Origin: Chaetoceros tenuissimus
Lineage: Eukaryota > Bacillariophyta > Thalassiosirophyceae > Chaetocerotales > Chaetocerotaceae
Length of the DNA stretch: 64,000 bases
NCBI GenBank assembly: GCA_021927905.1
Contig: BLLK01000032.1
Span: 265,342-329,341, forward strand
Reading direction: 5' to 3'
The translations under genes were made by a program, and so were the position numbers. Of this stretch, positions 51,281 to 60,557 are shown piece after piece. Below the pieces are notes generated by a model that saw only the letters and a program-made list of their open reading frames with translations, was not told the DNA's origin and ran no database searches. How positions within the stretch are numbered: position 1 is the first letter of the stretch; every line of letters starts with the position of its first letter.

Positions 51281-53257
51281 ATGTGTATCAAAACTTCACC
51301 TAAAACACTCAAGACCACGTCCAAGAATGGATCTGAGGAGACCAAACCATACACCAATGGAAAAACTAAGATGGTTACTTCAACACATTCACTTCACAAG
51401 AGAGAAACAAAATATGATTTGCTTCTCTTCCTTGCACCAGCATTACTGTACAAGCTCACTCCTGTGGCACCACTGTACATCACTGGTATCATCAGAATGT
51501 TGTCTATCCGACTTATATTGACTCTTCACTACCTTTTCTGTGATAAGGATAACTACAACAATAAGTTGACACAAAAGCAGCTGAAGAGAGAGAAGGAGGA
51601 TTATCTTGTAGGAATTGTTCTACACATGTGGGCACAAATACCTTTGCAGCTTTTGTTCCCAGGAATGTTTTTCCAAGATGATTCTATGATCAAGTCATGC
51701 GCTATTAATACTTTCCTCAGTCATGTCATCGTAGTCGAGCCTCTTTACTATTTTGCTCACCGTTGGTTACACATCCCTGAGCACATGAAGTCCATGCATG
51801 GATTCCATCATCTATCCATCCATACTCTTCCATCAACATCTCTCGTTCAAAACTTTCAGGAACATTTTATTTACATTGCCACTTTTGGACCAGCTTTCCT
51901 TTTCCCCTTCTTCCTAGGAGGATGCCAACACTGGAAGGTCATTGCAGCTTATCTTGTGCTTTTTGATATCATTAACGCTTTTGGACACATGAATATTACT
52001 GTCAAGAATCCGATTTGGACCAGCAAATGGTCGCCTCTTCGTTACATGTTTTACACTCCAGAGTTCCACCTTGGTCATCACGCTTACTTTAGAGCAAACT
52101 ACGGACTCTTTATGCCATTGTGGGACTTCATGCTTGGAACTCACCGCGAGTACAAGAAGCCAGACCCAAAGCTACTTCCTGCTGAACAACAAGACTTCGT
52201 TTTCATTGGACACAATGGAGGTTTGGGCCATCTTCTTACTTGCCCAGAGTTCAATGTATACAACGTATATGACAAATACCGTCGTACCTTCCTTCCACTT
52301 CAAGTTGAATTTATGCTTTGCCATTTGGCAGGCATTGTCAGTAGAAAGATTGCGAAGGCTTACTATGTTTCCCGCTACTGTATTAATGGAAACAAAATTG
52401 GTCGTATTATTTGCGTTCTTAGAACACCAATCGACTATATCTACCCAAGTCGTTATGCAGCGGTCAACAAGGATATCGTCCAACTTATTAAGAATGAGAA
52501 CAAGTCTCGTGGAACAAGATACTTTGGACTTGGTAACTTGAACAAAATGAAGCAACTGAACGATGGAGGGAAGGTCATCACTGACATGATTCAAGCAGAT
52601 CCTGAGTTGAAGGATAAAAATATCCGTATTTGGACTGGTGACACCATGACTGCAGCTTCTGTGTACAATCAGATTGTAGAGATTCCAGGGATCAAAGAGA
52701 TTTTTTACATTGGCGCAAACGGAAAGATCGGTGTTGCAGTATGCACTCTTCTCACTAAGAGACGTCCAGACATCAAGATTAAGATCTTTTCTTCTTATGA
52801 AGCTATGTCTCATCCAAATATTAGTTACACAACTGACTTGACCGAAATGCTCAAGTACAAGGTTGTTATTGCTGGAAAGATTGTTCCTGGTCACAAATAC
52901 TCCAAGGCATTCAAGGCGGCAAAAGCACAGAATCTCGCGAATAAAACTCGCTTCGTCTTGGACTATACTGTTCCTTTCATCCCTATTGATGTGAAGATGT
53001 TCCCAGAGATTCAACATATTCCTATAGGTTTATTGAAGGTCAACAGCAAGACTTTCTTGAGAGGTCACTTCGATATATGTATGAGCCATGACCAAGATCA
53101 CATCTACCCATGTCATGCTGGGTGTATAATGAATGCACACGAGGAAAGGGAAACCGATGAAGTAGGAGATATTGATCTAGATGAGATGGAAGATAGATGG
53201 CGTAAGGCACTCAACTACGGCTTCCAAAATAGAATCATCAACTACAAATGTGACTAG
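51281..53257 (+). CDS. CER1/CER3-like alkane (wax) biosynthesis protein
   Basis: From the ATG at 51281 the protein has 658 residues (a TTG start at 51251 would add ten). The N-terminal half is a membrane-bound fatty-acid-hydroxylase domain with di-iron His motifs: HRWLH, HGFHH and HLGHHAYF, plus upstream hydrophobic helices and an internal His in FGHMN. The C-terminal half matches the Wax2/CER C-terminal domain: EIFYIGANGKIGVAVCTLL, then a closing CHAGCIMNAHEERETDEVGD and WRKALNYGF. The two-domain order is that of plant CER1 and CER3, ER proteins that convert very-long-chain acyl precursors to aldehydes and alkanes. The reaction in this organism is inferred. All three His clusters are present, more like CER1 than the degenerate CER3. 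Confidence 0.9.
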   Translation: MCIKTSPKTLKTTSKNGSEETKPYTNGKTKMVTSTHSLHKRETKYDLLLFLAPALLYKLTPVAPLYITGIIRMLSIRLILTLHYLFCDKDNYNNKLTQKQLKREKEDYLVGIVLHMWAQIPLQLLFPGMFFQDDSMIKSCAINTFLSHVIVVEPLYYFAHRWLHIPEHMKSMHGFHHLSIHTLPSTSLVQNFQEHFIYIATFGPAFLFPFFLGGCQHWKVIAAYLVLFDIINAFGHMNITVKNPIWTSKWSPLRYMFYTPEFHLGHHAYFRANYGLFMPLWDFMLGTHREYKKPDPKLLPAEQQDFVFIGHNGGLGHLLTCPEFNVYNVYDKYRRTFLPLQVEFMLCHLAGIVSRKIAKAYYVSRYCINGNKIGRIICVLRTPIDYIYPSRYAAVNKDIVQLIKNENKSRGTRYFGLGNLNKMKQLNDGGKVITDMIQADPELKDKNIRIWTGDTMTAASVYNQIVEIPGIKEIFYIGANGKIGVAVCTLLTKRRPDIKIKIFSSYEAMSHPNISYTTDLTEMLKYKVVIAGKIVPGHKYSKAFKAAKAQNLANKTRFVLDYTVPFIPIDVKMFPEIQHIPIGLLKVNSKTFLRGHFDICMSHDQDHIYPCHAGCIMNAHEERETDEVGDIDLDEMEDRWRKALNYGFQNRIINYKCD

Positions 53258-53736
53258 ATCTTTTTCTCTGGTTTCTAGTCGAACGCTATAGCCTTGCCTC
53301 AACATAATCTTTTACATGGTGACATCATTAAATAAATAGGAAAATACTATATCTTCATATCTCTTTGTTTGTAAAAATTTTTGCATTCTTCATGATTTTT
53401 CGAACATCAAAAGAGGGACATCTACGTACGTACATCAAAACAGGAACTGTTTCTGTCTTTGGCAGTTATAAAAGTAACGTCAGTGCACACAATGACGGCC
53501 CGTTGTGACACTTGCATTGATAGATACCATACAATTCAATGATGCAGTCTTTTTATGTTTACAGTAAGGTACTAGTATTACGAAGTACTCTTATTGACAT
53601 TCTCTCGTTACTGCACAAATTACTTAATAACTACTATTGTTTAGTCGTTAATCAGCTACAAAGGAACAACATTGACTGCCATTCCTATCTAAAGAATTCT
53701 CACACTTTGGACCCGACACGTATCTTTCTCTCAACG
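53258..53736. other. Spacer and possible N-terminal extension of the GNAT gene
   Basis: The GNAT frame is open back to an ATG at 53539, but that extension is not leader-like. An AACGTCA element lies near 53474. No other gene is seen. Confidence 0.4.
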
Positions 53737-54522
53737 ATGTTGTTCCGACCTATGATATCAGCATTTGCCTTGTCTAGAAATATCTTGACAAAAACACCAA
53801 TCTATGATTCCCAGAAAACAATTCAAAAGTTTGATAACAGAATTCTTCAAAGAACTGCTATTATTTCAAGAAAAATGACCAGCGCGTACGGAGGTGAAAT
53901 CGGAGATGGTATGAAAGATATGGATAAAATTAACTACTTGCCAATAGAAACAAAGTTAAAAGATGGCACAAACGTTAAAGTGACTACTTTTGAAGAGAAA
54001 GATTGGGAAATTGGAATGGAGCTAATGAATTTAATTATTCGAGAAGGGAAAAGCTGGCCATTCACCGAGGAGTTTGAAAATATGGATTCTTATCGCGCAT
54101 ACTTTTTATCTCATTCAGCTTTTGTGGTTAAATCTATGGAAGAAGTGAAGGATGTAAATGGAAATACTCATGGCGTTGATCAAGTGCTTGGAGTATTTTA
54201 TGTCAAACCGAATTTTCCTGGAAGATGTTCTCATATCTGTAATGGTGGATTCATTACTCATCCTAATTTCCGCAGGAACAATGTAGCTACAATAATGGGG
54301 AAATCTTTTCTGAAGCTTGCAAAAGATCTAGGATACAAAAGTTCATATTTCAACCTTGTTTTCAAGTCAAATGAAGCAAGTATCAGATTATGGGAATCCT
54401 TGGGTTTTGAAAGGGTCGCAGAGTTGAAGAATGCGGCAAACTTGAAGGGCGTCGAAGGCCTTGATACAGCATATGGGTATCAATACAATTTAGAAGACCT
54501 ACCTGACGATTACAGTATCTAA
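53737..54522 (+). CDS. GNAT-family N-acetyltransferase, probably organellar
   Basis: From the ATG at 53737 the protein has 261 residues. The choice rests on a basic, Ser/Thr-rich leader (MLFRPMISAFALSRNIL) typical of organelle import; the longer start at 53539 adds 66 residues of atypical sequence. The acetyltransferase core has VLGVFYVKPNFPGRCSHICN, GGFITHPNFRRNNVATIMGK as the acetyl-CoA loop (R/Q-x-x-G/A type, here RRNNVA), and NEASIRLWESLGFERV at the C-terminal end. The pattern resembles fungal MPR1-like acetyltransferases that detoxify proline analogues, though the substrate cannot be fixed from sequence. Confidence 0.8.
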   Translation: MLFRPMISAFALSRNILTKTPIYDSQKTIQKFDNRILQRTAIISRKMTSAYGGEIGDGMKDMDKINYLPIETKLKDGTNVKVTTFEEKDWEIGMELMNLIIREGKSWPFTEEFENMDSYRAYFLSHSAFVVKSMEEVKDVNGNTHGVDQVLGVFYVKPNFPGRCSHICNGGFITHPNFRRNNVATIMGKSFLKLAKDLGYKSSYFNLVFKSNEASIRLWESLGFERVAELKNAANLKGVEGLDTAYGYQYNLEDLPDDYSI

Positions 54523-55137
54523 TTTTTGTAAAGTTCAGTCTAGTCCTGTAGCTACAACATCACAACATTTGACTTGGAGAATGAATCATTCAAAAGGAGT
54601 GAAATTTTTGATTTCATGTTACGTTTGAGCATTGGCGTATTTCGTATTTCTCTCCCTACATTTTCATTATAAAATGGTGGAGGAAAGGTATTTTTATCGC
54701 ATTACGTATAAAACATAGAGAAGAAACTATATAAAATAGTTAGTTTGTTACCAACCATCATATGAATATACAAAAACAATGACAATTGTGTCAATGGCTA
54801 ATTCTATATTGTGACATTTCTATAATAGTCGTCCCCCGACCAAAGGCGGCTTCGAGCGTGCGGAGCTTTCACCGTCTCTTTTTGAATTCACTCACGAATT
54901 CTGATTATGAATGAAGCCTGTGCATATTGATGTGATAGAACTTTAGAAGTTAATAAAGAAATCCATCACCTATTCCCGTTCTGTATATAATCATTCATCC
55001 CATTAGTATTAAGCGAGGTTGGGAATTGAGAGACATCAGAAAAGGTCATTTCATAAATCTAAATTGGAAAGAAAAACTATCGCTAATAGTGCCATCAATT
55101 CCAAGTTTCCATAGAAAAAGAAGTAGTAAATACAATC
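54523..55137. other. Spacer with a GC-rich island
   Basis: A GC-rich segment at about 54829-54874, starting GTCGTCCCCCGACCAAAG and followed by CTCTTTTT, stands out in AT-rich surroundings. It may be a promoter element or a small Pol III-type RNA; no tRNA cloverleaf can be drawn. No gene is called. Confidence 0.35.
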
Positions 55138-58098
55138 ATGTGGAGTGCACTTCGATCTGATTTGAAAGAATTCGCATCCTCCATTGCCTCTGAAGGAAAT
55201 GAGATTCGTCAAAACATCGAGTCCAAGATTGTCATTGAGCAGGATGGTGATGATGCAATTGATGAAGAGACAGATATGATTATAGGTGAAAATGGAGAAG
55301 TGGCATATATTCCTAGCAATGAAGAGAATAATGGTGATGGTGAAGATCCATACATTGATGAAGAAGCAATGGAAGAGGCACTTCGTAGAGCTGACGACAA
55401 GGACACTTACCTTATTCCACTTTTGTCACGTGAACCCGAAACATCTGCTGATTCTGCAGATGTCAAGAATACGAAAGAAGATGACCAACAAGAAGATTCT
55501 AAACAAGTTTCTCAAGAAGTAACCACTGAGAGCTCTAATGATAAGGCCATTTCAATGGACGTCTCTGATGATGCTTTTGGAGATAGTGGATGGAGCCAGG
55601 ACGACGATGTCAGTCTAGATGAGGAGGACCAAGACTTGAAGCAAAATGCAGAACAAGACAAACCTGTATCCGCAGAAAATGACTTGAATGAAGATGAAGT
55701 CGAGGAAGATCCTGCCGTCATCACTTTTCTTGAATCTTTTGATATGGATAGCAAATCAAAAGAAATAGGAGAACTTCTTGCGGATAACCCTGACACAATC
55801 GGAAAACACTTTGATTGCCTTGTGCCAGATTATGTCACATACGAACAATTCTGGCAGAGATACTTTTTCCGATGCGATCCAGAACGTATCAAAGAAGAAT
55901 GGCAAGAAGAAGATGAGCGCGTTAGATTACAAAGGCAGGAACTCATCAATAAGGGCAAGCAAACCGTTCAGAATTTGTTTGGAGGCGCTTTCAAGGCGAT
56001 CAAAGTAGCAGCTAGTTCCGACAGTGCTGATATTGATGTAGGTAATAGCATTTACGAAAAGTACCAAGCCGAACTTGAGGAAAAAAGAAAGGCTCTACAG
56101 GAAGGACAAGGATCTACTCACTCAAAGACAGGTTCTGAAGTGAGTGGAAAGGCTGGAGGACTTGGTGGACTTTTGGGAAGAGTCAGACCTCCTTTTGTGA
56201 TGAATACTGCCGTTGATGAAGGTAGTCTTTCCCCAGATGTTTCCAACGAAGATGATGATTCTGATGTCTCTGAAGAAGATGATGACTTTGGGTGGGGGAG
56301 TGACGAAGATGACGAGTCTGAGGAAGAAGGCAGCAATCTATCAGAAAGAGAAAATGACGAGGAATCTGAAGGTACTGAAGAAGTAGTATTCACCTCTACC
56401 AAAAGAGACAACGATCAGTCATCTGAAATAGAAAAACTCCGTCTTGAGCTTAGCAATGTGCTAAAGGTCAAGGAAGAACTGGAAAGTACTGTAAAAATGC
56501 AGGAAGAGAAATTGAGCAGTATCGAGAGCAACGGCGATGCATCAGCAGCTATTGACGACGATGTTGAGAAACTCAAGGTTGATATTTTTGAGAAGAATTC
56601 TGAAGTTGCAGCTCTCAAAGCAAGCCTTGAGGACACAAAAAGAGACGAGGCAGAAATTCTATCTGAAAATAATTCATTGAAAGCGCAACTTGAAGAGAAG
56701 GAAAACGAAATCCAGAACCTGAAATCAAGTGTAGAAACAGTCTCGAAACAAAATACAGAGATTGAGTCACTTCAGGCAGAAATAAAAGCCCAGAATCAGA
56801 GATACAAAAACTTACAGGAGAATATAGAAAAGGCCAGCGCTTTACAAGAAGAAGAGGATGCACAGGACAATGTCATGTTGGCCGAATCTCTGGAAACAAT
56901 TACTTCGCTTCAAGCAGAGTTGGAACAAGTAAAACTTACACATGCTGAAGAAATGCAATCTTTACAAGAAAAGCATGCTTCTGAACTTAAATCTCTAAAA
57001 GAAATTGAAGGAGAAGAATTCAGATCGGCAAATGACAACATCTCGAAACTCGAAGAGGAAGTGAATTTGCTTCGCATGGAGGTTGAACGTCTTCAGAATG
57101 AGCGAAGTGAAATCGCAAGCAGAACAGAAACTGAAATTAGTAACTTTGAGGAAACAATATCTGAGCTAAAATCTAACCTTGAGCAAGCAGAAGCGAAACT
57201 TGCAGCCACTGCGGAGAAGGAAGATGATACTGTAACTCTTCAGGAGCTCGAGGAAACAAAGGAGACAGTAACACATTTGAAAGCTGAATGTAGTCAATTG
57301 CAAGAACGCATTTTATCTCACGAACGAGAACTTGCAAGGTCAAAGGAAGTTATTTCAAACCTAGAGTCTGAACTTCAACTTTCAAGAGAAGAATTAGTCT
57401 CCACCAAATCTTCTCATGACTCTCAACAAATGGAACTGAAGAATTCCACAGATGAAACTATTAAATCACTTGAAAGAAACCTGAAATCAGCTGAAGACCG
57501 TATTTCTGAACTATTGGCCGAGCAATCATCGCAACCAATGGTTGACAACGAAGAACTTTCCGCACTAAAAATTGAAATTGACTCTTTAAAGACACAGAAT
57601 GAGCAATTGTTGAATGATTTGAACAATCAGTCTGAACTCATGAATCAAGTTGAAGAACTAAAAGGTACATTAGCAGAATATGAACAAAAGCTCTCGTCTT
57701 TTGATGAACAGGCGGAGTCTTTGGATGCCGAAAAGAAAAAGGCTTCGCTTCTTGAAGCAGAACTTGAGTTTGCCAAAAATGACTATGAAGAAAAGTCAAA
57801 TCAGATGAACAACGAAATCGCAAATATGAAGGAACAGCTTATATCACTTGACAAAGAAAAAGATACCGCTTATAACGAAATCAGTGAGTTGAAGAAACTT
57901 ACTGTTGACCTCAAAGAAAACAATGAATCAGCGGACGTGGTGGAGAAGTCCTCTCCTCCATCTCCAACTGAAGGCGGCTCCATGTCTAGCGGAGTTCAGG
58001 TGCAGTCACCTGAAGAAACTAACGACAACGGTGACGACGATGACGATGATGATGACGGCTGGGGTGACGATTGGAGCGACGATGAAGACGATATGTAA
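55138..58098 (+). CDS. BSD-domain protein with long coiled coil
   Basis: The 986-residue protein has an acidic N-terminal region, then a BSD domain at about residues 195-262 with its marker FWQRYFFRCDPERIKEEW. Another acidic segment with DDDFGWGSDEDDE lies near 375. Residues about 430-925 form a continuous heptad-rich coiled coil (Leu-Glu-Lys-Ser rich). The C-terminus is very acidic with GWGDDWSDDEDDM. BSD domains occur in TFIIH p62, synapse-associated proteins and plant BSD proteins. Together with the golgin-like rod, this suggests a membrane-tethering or trafficking scaffold, but nuclear roles are possible. Single exon. Confidence 0.8.
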   Translation: MWSALRSDLKEFASSIASEGNEIRQNIESKIVIEQDGDDAIDEETDMIIGENGEVAYIPSNEENNGDGEDPYIDEEAMEEALRRADDKDTYLIPLLSREPETSADSADVKNTKEDDQQEDSKQVSQEVTTESSNDKAISMDVSDDAFGDSGWSQDDDVSLDEEDQDLKQNAEQDKPVSAENDLNEDEVEEDPAVITFLESFDMDSKSKEIGELLADNPDTIGKHFDCLVPDYVTYEQFWQRYFFRCDPERIKEEWQEEDERVRLQRQELINKGKQTVQNLFGGAFKAIKVAASSDSADIDVGNSIYEKYQAELEEKRKALQEGQGSTHSKTGSEVSGKAGGLGGLLGRVRPPFVMNTAVDEGSLSPDVSNEDDDSDVSEEDDDFGWGSDEDDESEEEGSNLSERENDEESEGTEEVVFTSTKRDNDQSSEIEKLRLELSNVLKVKEELESTVKMQEEKLSSIESNGDASAAIDDDVEKLKVDIFEKNSEVAALKASLEDTKRDEAEILSENNSLKAQLEEKENEIQNLKSSVETVSKQNTEIESLQAEIKAQNQRYKNLQENIEKASALQEEEDAQDNVMLAESLETITSLQAELEQVKLTHAEEMQSLQEKHASELKSLKEIEGEEFRSANDNISKLEEEVNLLRMEVERLQNERSEIASRTETEISNFEETISELKSNLEQAEAKLAATAEKEDDTVTLQELEETKETVTHLKAECSQLQERILSHERELARSKEVISNLESELQLSREELVSTKSSHDSQQMELKNSTDETIKSLERNLKSAEDRISELLAEQSSQPMVDNEELSALKIEIDSLKTQNEQLLNDLNNQSELMNQVEELKGTLAEYEQKLSSFDEQAESLDAEKKKASLLEAELEFAKNDYEEKSNQMNNEIANMKEQLISLDKEKDTAYNEISELKKLTVDLKENNESADVVEKSSPPSPTEGGSMSSGVQVQSPEETNDNGDDDDDDDDGWGDDWSDDEDDM

Positions 58099-58237
58099 CA
58101 TACAAATTACTCTCAGTGAACTACCCACCCTTACATGCATAATTATTTTTATAACTTTATTGTTTGTATTTATGTAAACTAGCTAGCTTTTTATTTTGCC
58201 TTAGTGCTCCAAGTCCTGGGAGATCTGGGACCTAGAT
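58099..58237. other. Short convergent spacer
   Basis: 3' ends of the BSD gene and the small orphan meet here; nothing else is seen. Confidence 0.35.
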
Positions 58238-58600
58238 TCAGAGTTCCAAGTCGAAAATTGCTTCGGATGGTATTTCGTGCTGATTAACCTCTGAACAATC
58301 GGTTGTATCGTCCTGTCGTTTTTTCAATATGCCTTGCTTCTTAGAGTCGTTCCTATTACCTACTTGTTCATTGAAAGAGCCTCTTCGCCTACTTGTAACT
58401 ATTCTATGATACATCTCCCATGTTTTGGCATCATAATATCTAGAAGCAGTCTTCTCATTGTATTCATCTATGTTACGCGAGAACGATGAAAAAGTTTCTA
58501 TTTTCATAGGTGATGCTTTTTGCATTTTTGAGTCACTTGCAGTTTTGCTAGATTCTGTTGAGGATATCCTTCGTCTATTTGGTTTGGAATTGATAAACAT
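58238..58600 (-). CDS. Small orphan protein ending in FDLEL (copy 1)
   Basis: From the ATG at 58600 this is a 120-residue polar, basic protein; a longer frame to 58720 starts with unlikely hydrophobic sequence. The central motif RYYDAKTWEMYHRIVTSRR and the terminal EAIFDLEL are shared with the ORF at 59440-59949 (DYYKSLAPQMYERIMTRR and EIIFDLEL). The matching order and the identical C-terminal FDLEL show common descent. No domain is recognised. Conservation of the extreme C-terminus suggests it is a docking motif. Confidence 0.6.
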   Translation of the reverse strand: MFINSKPNRRRISSTESSKTASDSKMQKASPMKIETFSSFSRNIDEYNEKTASRYYDAKTWEMYHRIVTSRRRGSFNEQVGNRNDSKKQGILKKRQDDTTDCSEVNQHEIPSEAIFDLEL

Positions 58601-58720
58601 CGGGATTATTGAAATGATATTGATTCTGATTAGATTATAATTAAACAAGTTCTTTTCAGTTTCACAATGAAGAGGAAAGAAGGGCGAGAAGCCTTTTTGA
58701 GAGAACAACAGCAGGTTCAT

Positions 58721-59439
58721 AAGAATTCAGACTTTCGTAGCATAAGTGGTGGAAAGAAAACCATCAATATTTTACCAAAATAGCTTTTTGCACGACTGTT
58801 GTTGCTAAGAAGGCCAGCCAGGGATCGGGGATTGAGAAGCCAAGAAATCCCTAGAGAACGCAAGAACAACATTTAAATCTAAAAATGATATAATCACCAC
58901 ATGGACCTGTACTTCTGAGACAATCAACAAAGGAAATAATCTTCTAGTATCGCTTCTTTCACTTTAATTTAAACAAAATTTCGACCTGTCCTCAAAGTTC
59001 CACAAATGTATGATAAGAAATTGGAAATCCTTCTCTGGCAACAGCATATTGTTTTGACAAAATTGTTGGACATTGACAAAAGACAAAATTATTCCATTCA
59101 AAGACAATCTAATCATGAAAGTGCCGCCAGGAAAAGAGAGCTTTAATCGTTTTTATATATCGTTCTGGTAAAACTGACGTGTTCATAAATATTCTCAAGG
59201 TGATGAAATTCTGATAGACTTTTCACAGTCGCTGCTCTCCACTCGTTCGAAGGTGAAGGCTTTTAGAGAAAGGACTACTCTTCAACTTCAATGATAGTAA
59301 AGTAATTAATATTTATTACAATAGCAGTATTGAGTAAACTCATCTCCCAAACCAAACAATCGATAGGATATAGATTAATCATATTTGTAAATTGATCCTA
59401 TGTATTATTTTTTACGAAGTAAGTCATCGCTGCTAAAGC
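58721..59439. other. Spacer between the two FDLEL orphan genes
   Basis: About 720 bp of AT-rich sequence serving as upstream region of copy 1 and 3' flank of copy 2. No gene is seen. Confidence 0.4.
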
Positions 59440-59949
59440 TCATAGCTCCAAGTCAAAAATTATCTCATCGTCATCTTCCTCTCTATTTCCATTTTCTTCA
59501 TTGGGCCATTTATCACAGTTATTCTCTAATATTTGCTCCTTCCCTATTTCTTCTTTGAAGCTTTCGGTCCTACTCCTTCCTCTGCTCCTCCTCTCCTCTT
59601 CTGGTAATATTCGCTCTGGTTTGATCTTATTTCTACGGGTCATGATGCGCTCATACATTTGAGGGGCTAATGATTTGTAGTAATCAATACTTTCATCAGA
59701 TGTCAATACTTCGTTACCAGCATATGATTCTGGCCCTTCTATTGATACTGCTGAATGTTTTTTCTTGGTGATTAAGCAGTCTCTTCTGCAGTAACGACCA
59801 CATGGCTGCTGGGCTCCTTCTCCTCCTTCCTCTTCTTCAGCTATCTCGGTCAGTGGTCTAGTAACTTTCAACTGATCTTCTCGACTCAAAGTTAATTGAG
59901 AGTGCTCCTTGTGTATCTTGTGTATGACTCGTAAGGCATTCATTTTCAT
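59440..59949 (-). CDS. Small orphan protein ending in FDLEL (copy 2)
   Basis: The 169-residue protein starts MKMNALRVIHKIHKEHSQ. It has an acidic patch, a Cys group (PCGRYCRRDC), the family motif DYYKSLAPQMYERIMTRR, a basic RRSRGRSRTESF segment and an acidic tail ending EIIFDLEL. It is a tandem paralog, on the same strand, of the ORF at 58238-58600. The motif with conserved Tyr, Met-Tyr-x-Arg-Ile and trailing Arg looks like a short interaction helix. Function unknown. Confidence 0.6.
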   Translation of the reverse strand: MKMNALRVIHKIHKEHSQLTLSREDQLKVTRPLTEIAEEEEGGEGAQQPCGRYCRRDCLITKKKHSAVSIEGPESYAGNEVLTSDESIDYYKSLAPQMYERIMTRRNKIKPERILPEEERRSRGRSRTESFKEEIGKEQILENNCDKWPNEENGNREEDDDEIIFDLEL

Positions 59950-60557
59950 TCCAGTGTTGTGTTGTGATAAAATCTATCAAACTTTTATGTTGATGCTTGG
60001 ATTGGAGGAAGAAAGGCTTCATTTGGAAAATTCGGTTCAACTCAATCGTTTTTCTCCCCGTAAAAATGTCTACTTCCGCTGGATCATTTTGCACATACAG
60101 TTCAATAGGGAAAAGAAAGAGAAGCGAAGGAGGTGAAAGTGCAGACTACGATGCAGAAAGAATATCTTTTGAAACGCTCCGCTAACGTCAAGTTGTCAGC
60201 TTTTGAAAGTTCAAAAAATGACGCTCACATCATACTCTGATACATCTACTACCTACAGAGAAGATCCAAAAGATATGATTGGAAGTCCTGGACTTGAAAC
60301 AAGTGACGTATATCAAAAAGGAACAGCTGACAGACGAGAGAAAGAATTGAAACGAATGACGTGCTGCAAGCAGAGCCATTGAAATTGTAAGGTGTCAGAA
60401 AGAGGTGTCAGTTAGAAGGTCTTTACTTTACTTCAGCAGTGTGCTCATAGAAAGTCGAAATTCAGTTGTGTGGAAGAATAGCTATCTTGTACTGGAACTG
60501 GAAAGAAAATTTTTACTTTCTCCAAACTAATATAATTTCAAATTCAATCGCTACACC
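59950..60557. other. Upstream region of the retrotransposon-like ORF
   Basis: This may include the element's 5' terminal region. Several TGACG elements (60210, 60303, 60358) and a repeated AGGTGTCAG (about 60390-60412) occur. I could not identify a terminal repeat or tRNA primer-binding site. Confidence 0.35.

Noticed and set aside
53539-53736. Upstream ATG extension of the GNAT gene
   Set aside because: The extra 66 residues are unlike a targeting peptide or domain, whereas the ATG at 53737 starts a convincing organelle leader.
60000-60557. 5' long terminal repeat and tRNA primer-binding site for the retroelement
   Set aside because: No TG...CA repeat pair can be tested because the right end is outside the window, and no clear initiator-tRNA complement is seen.
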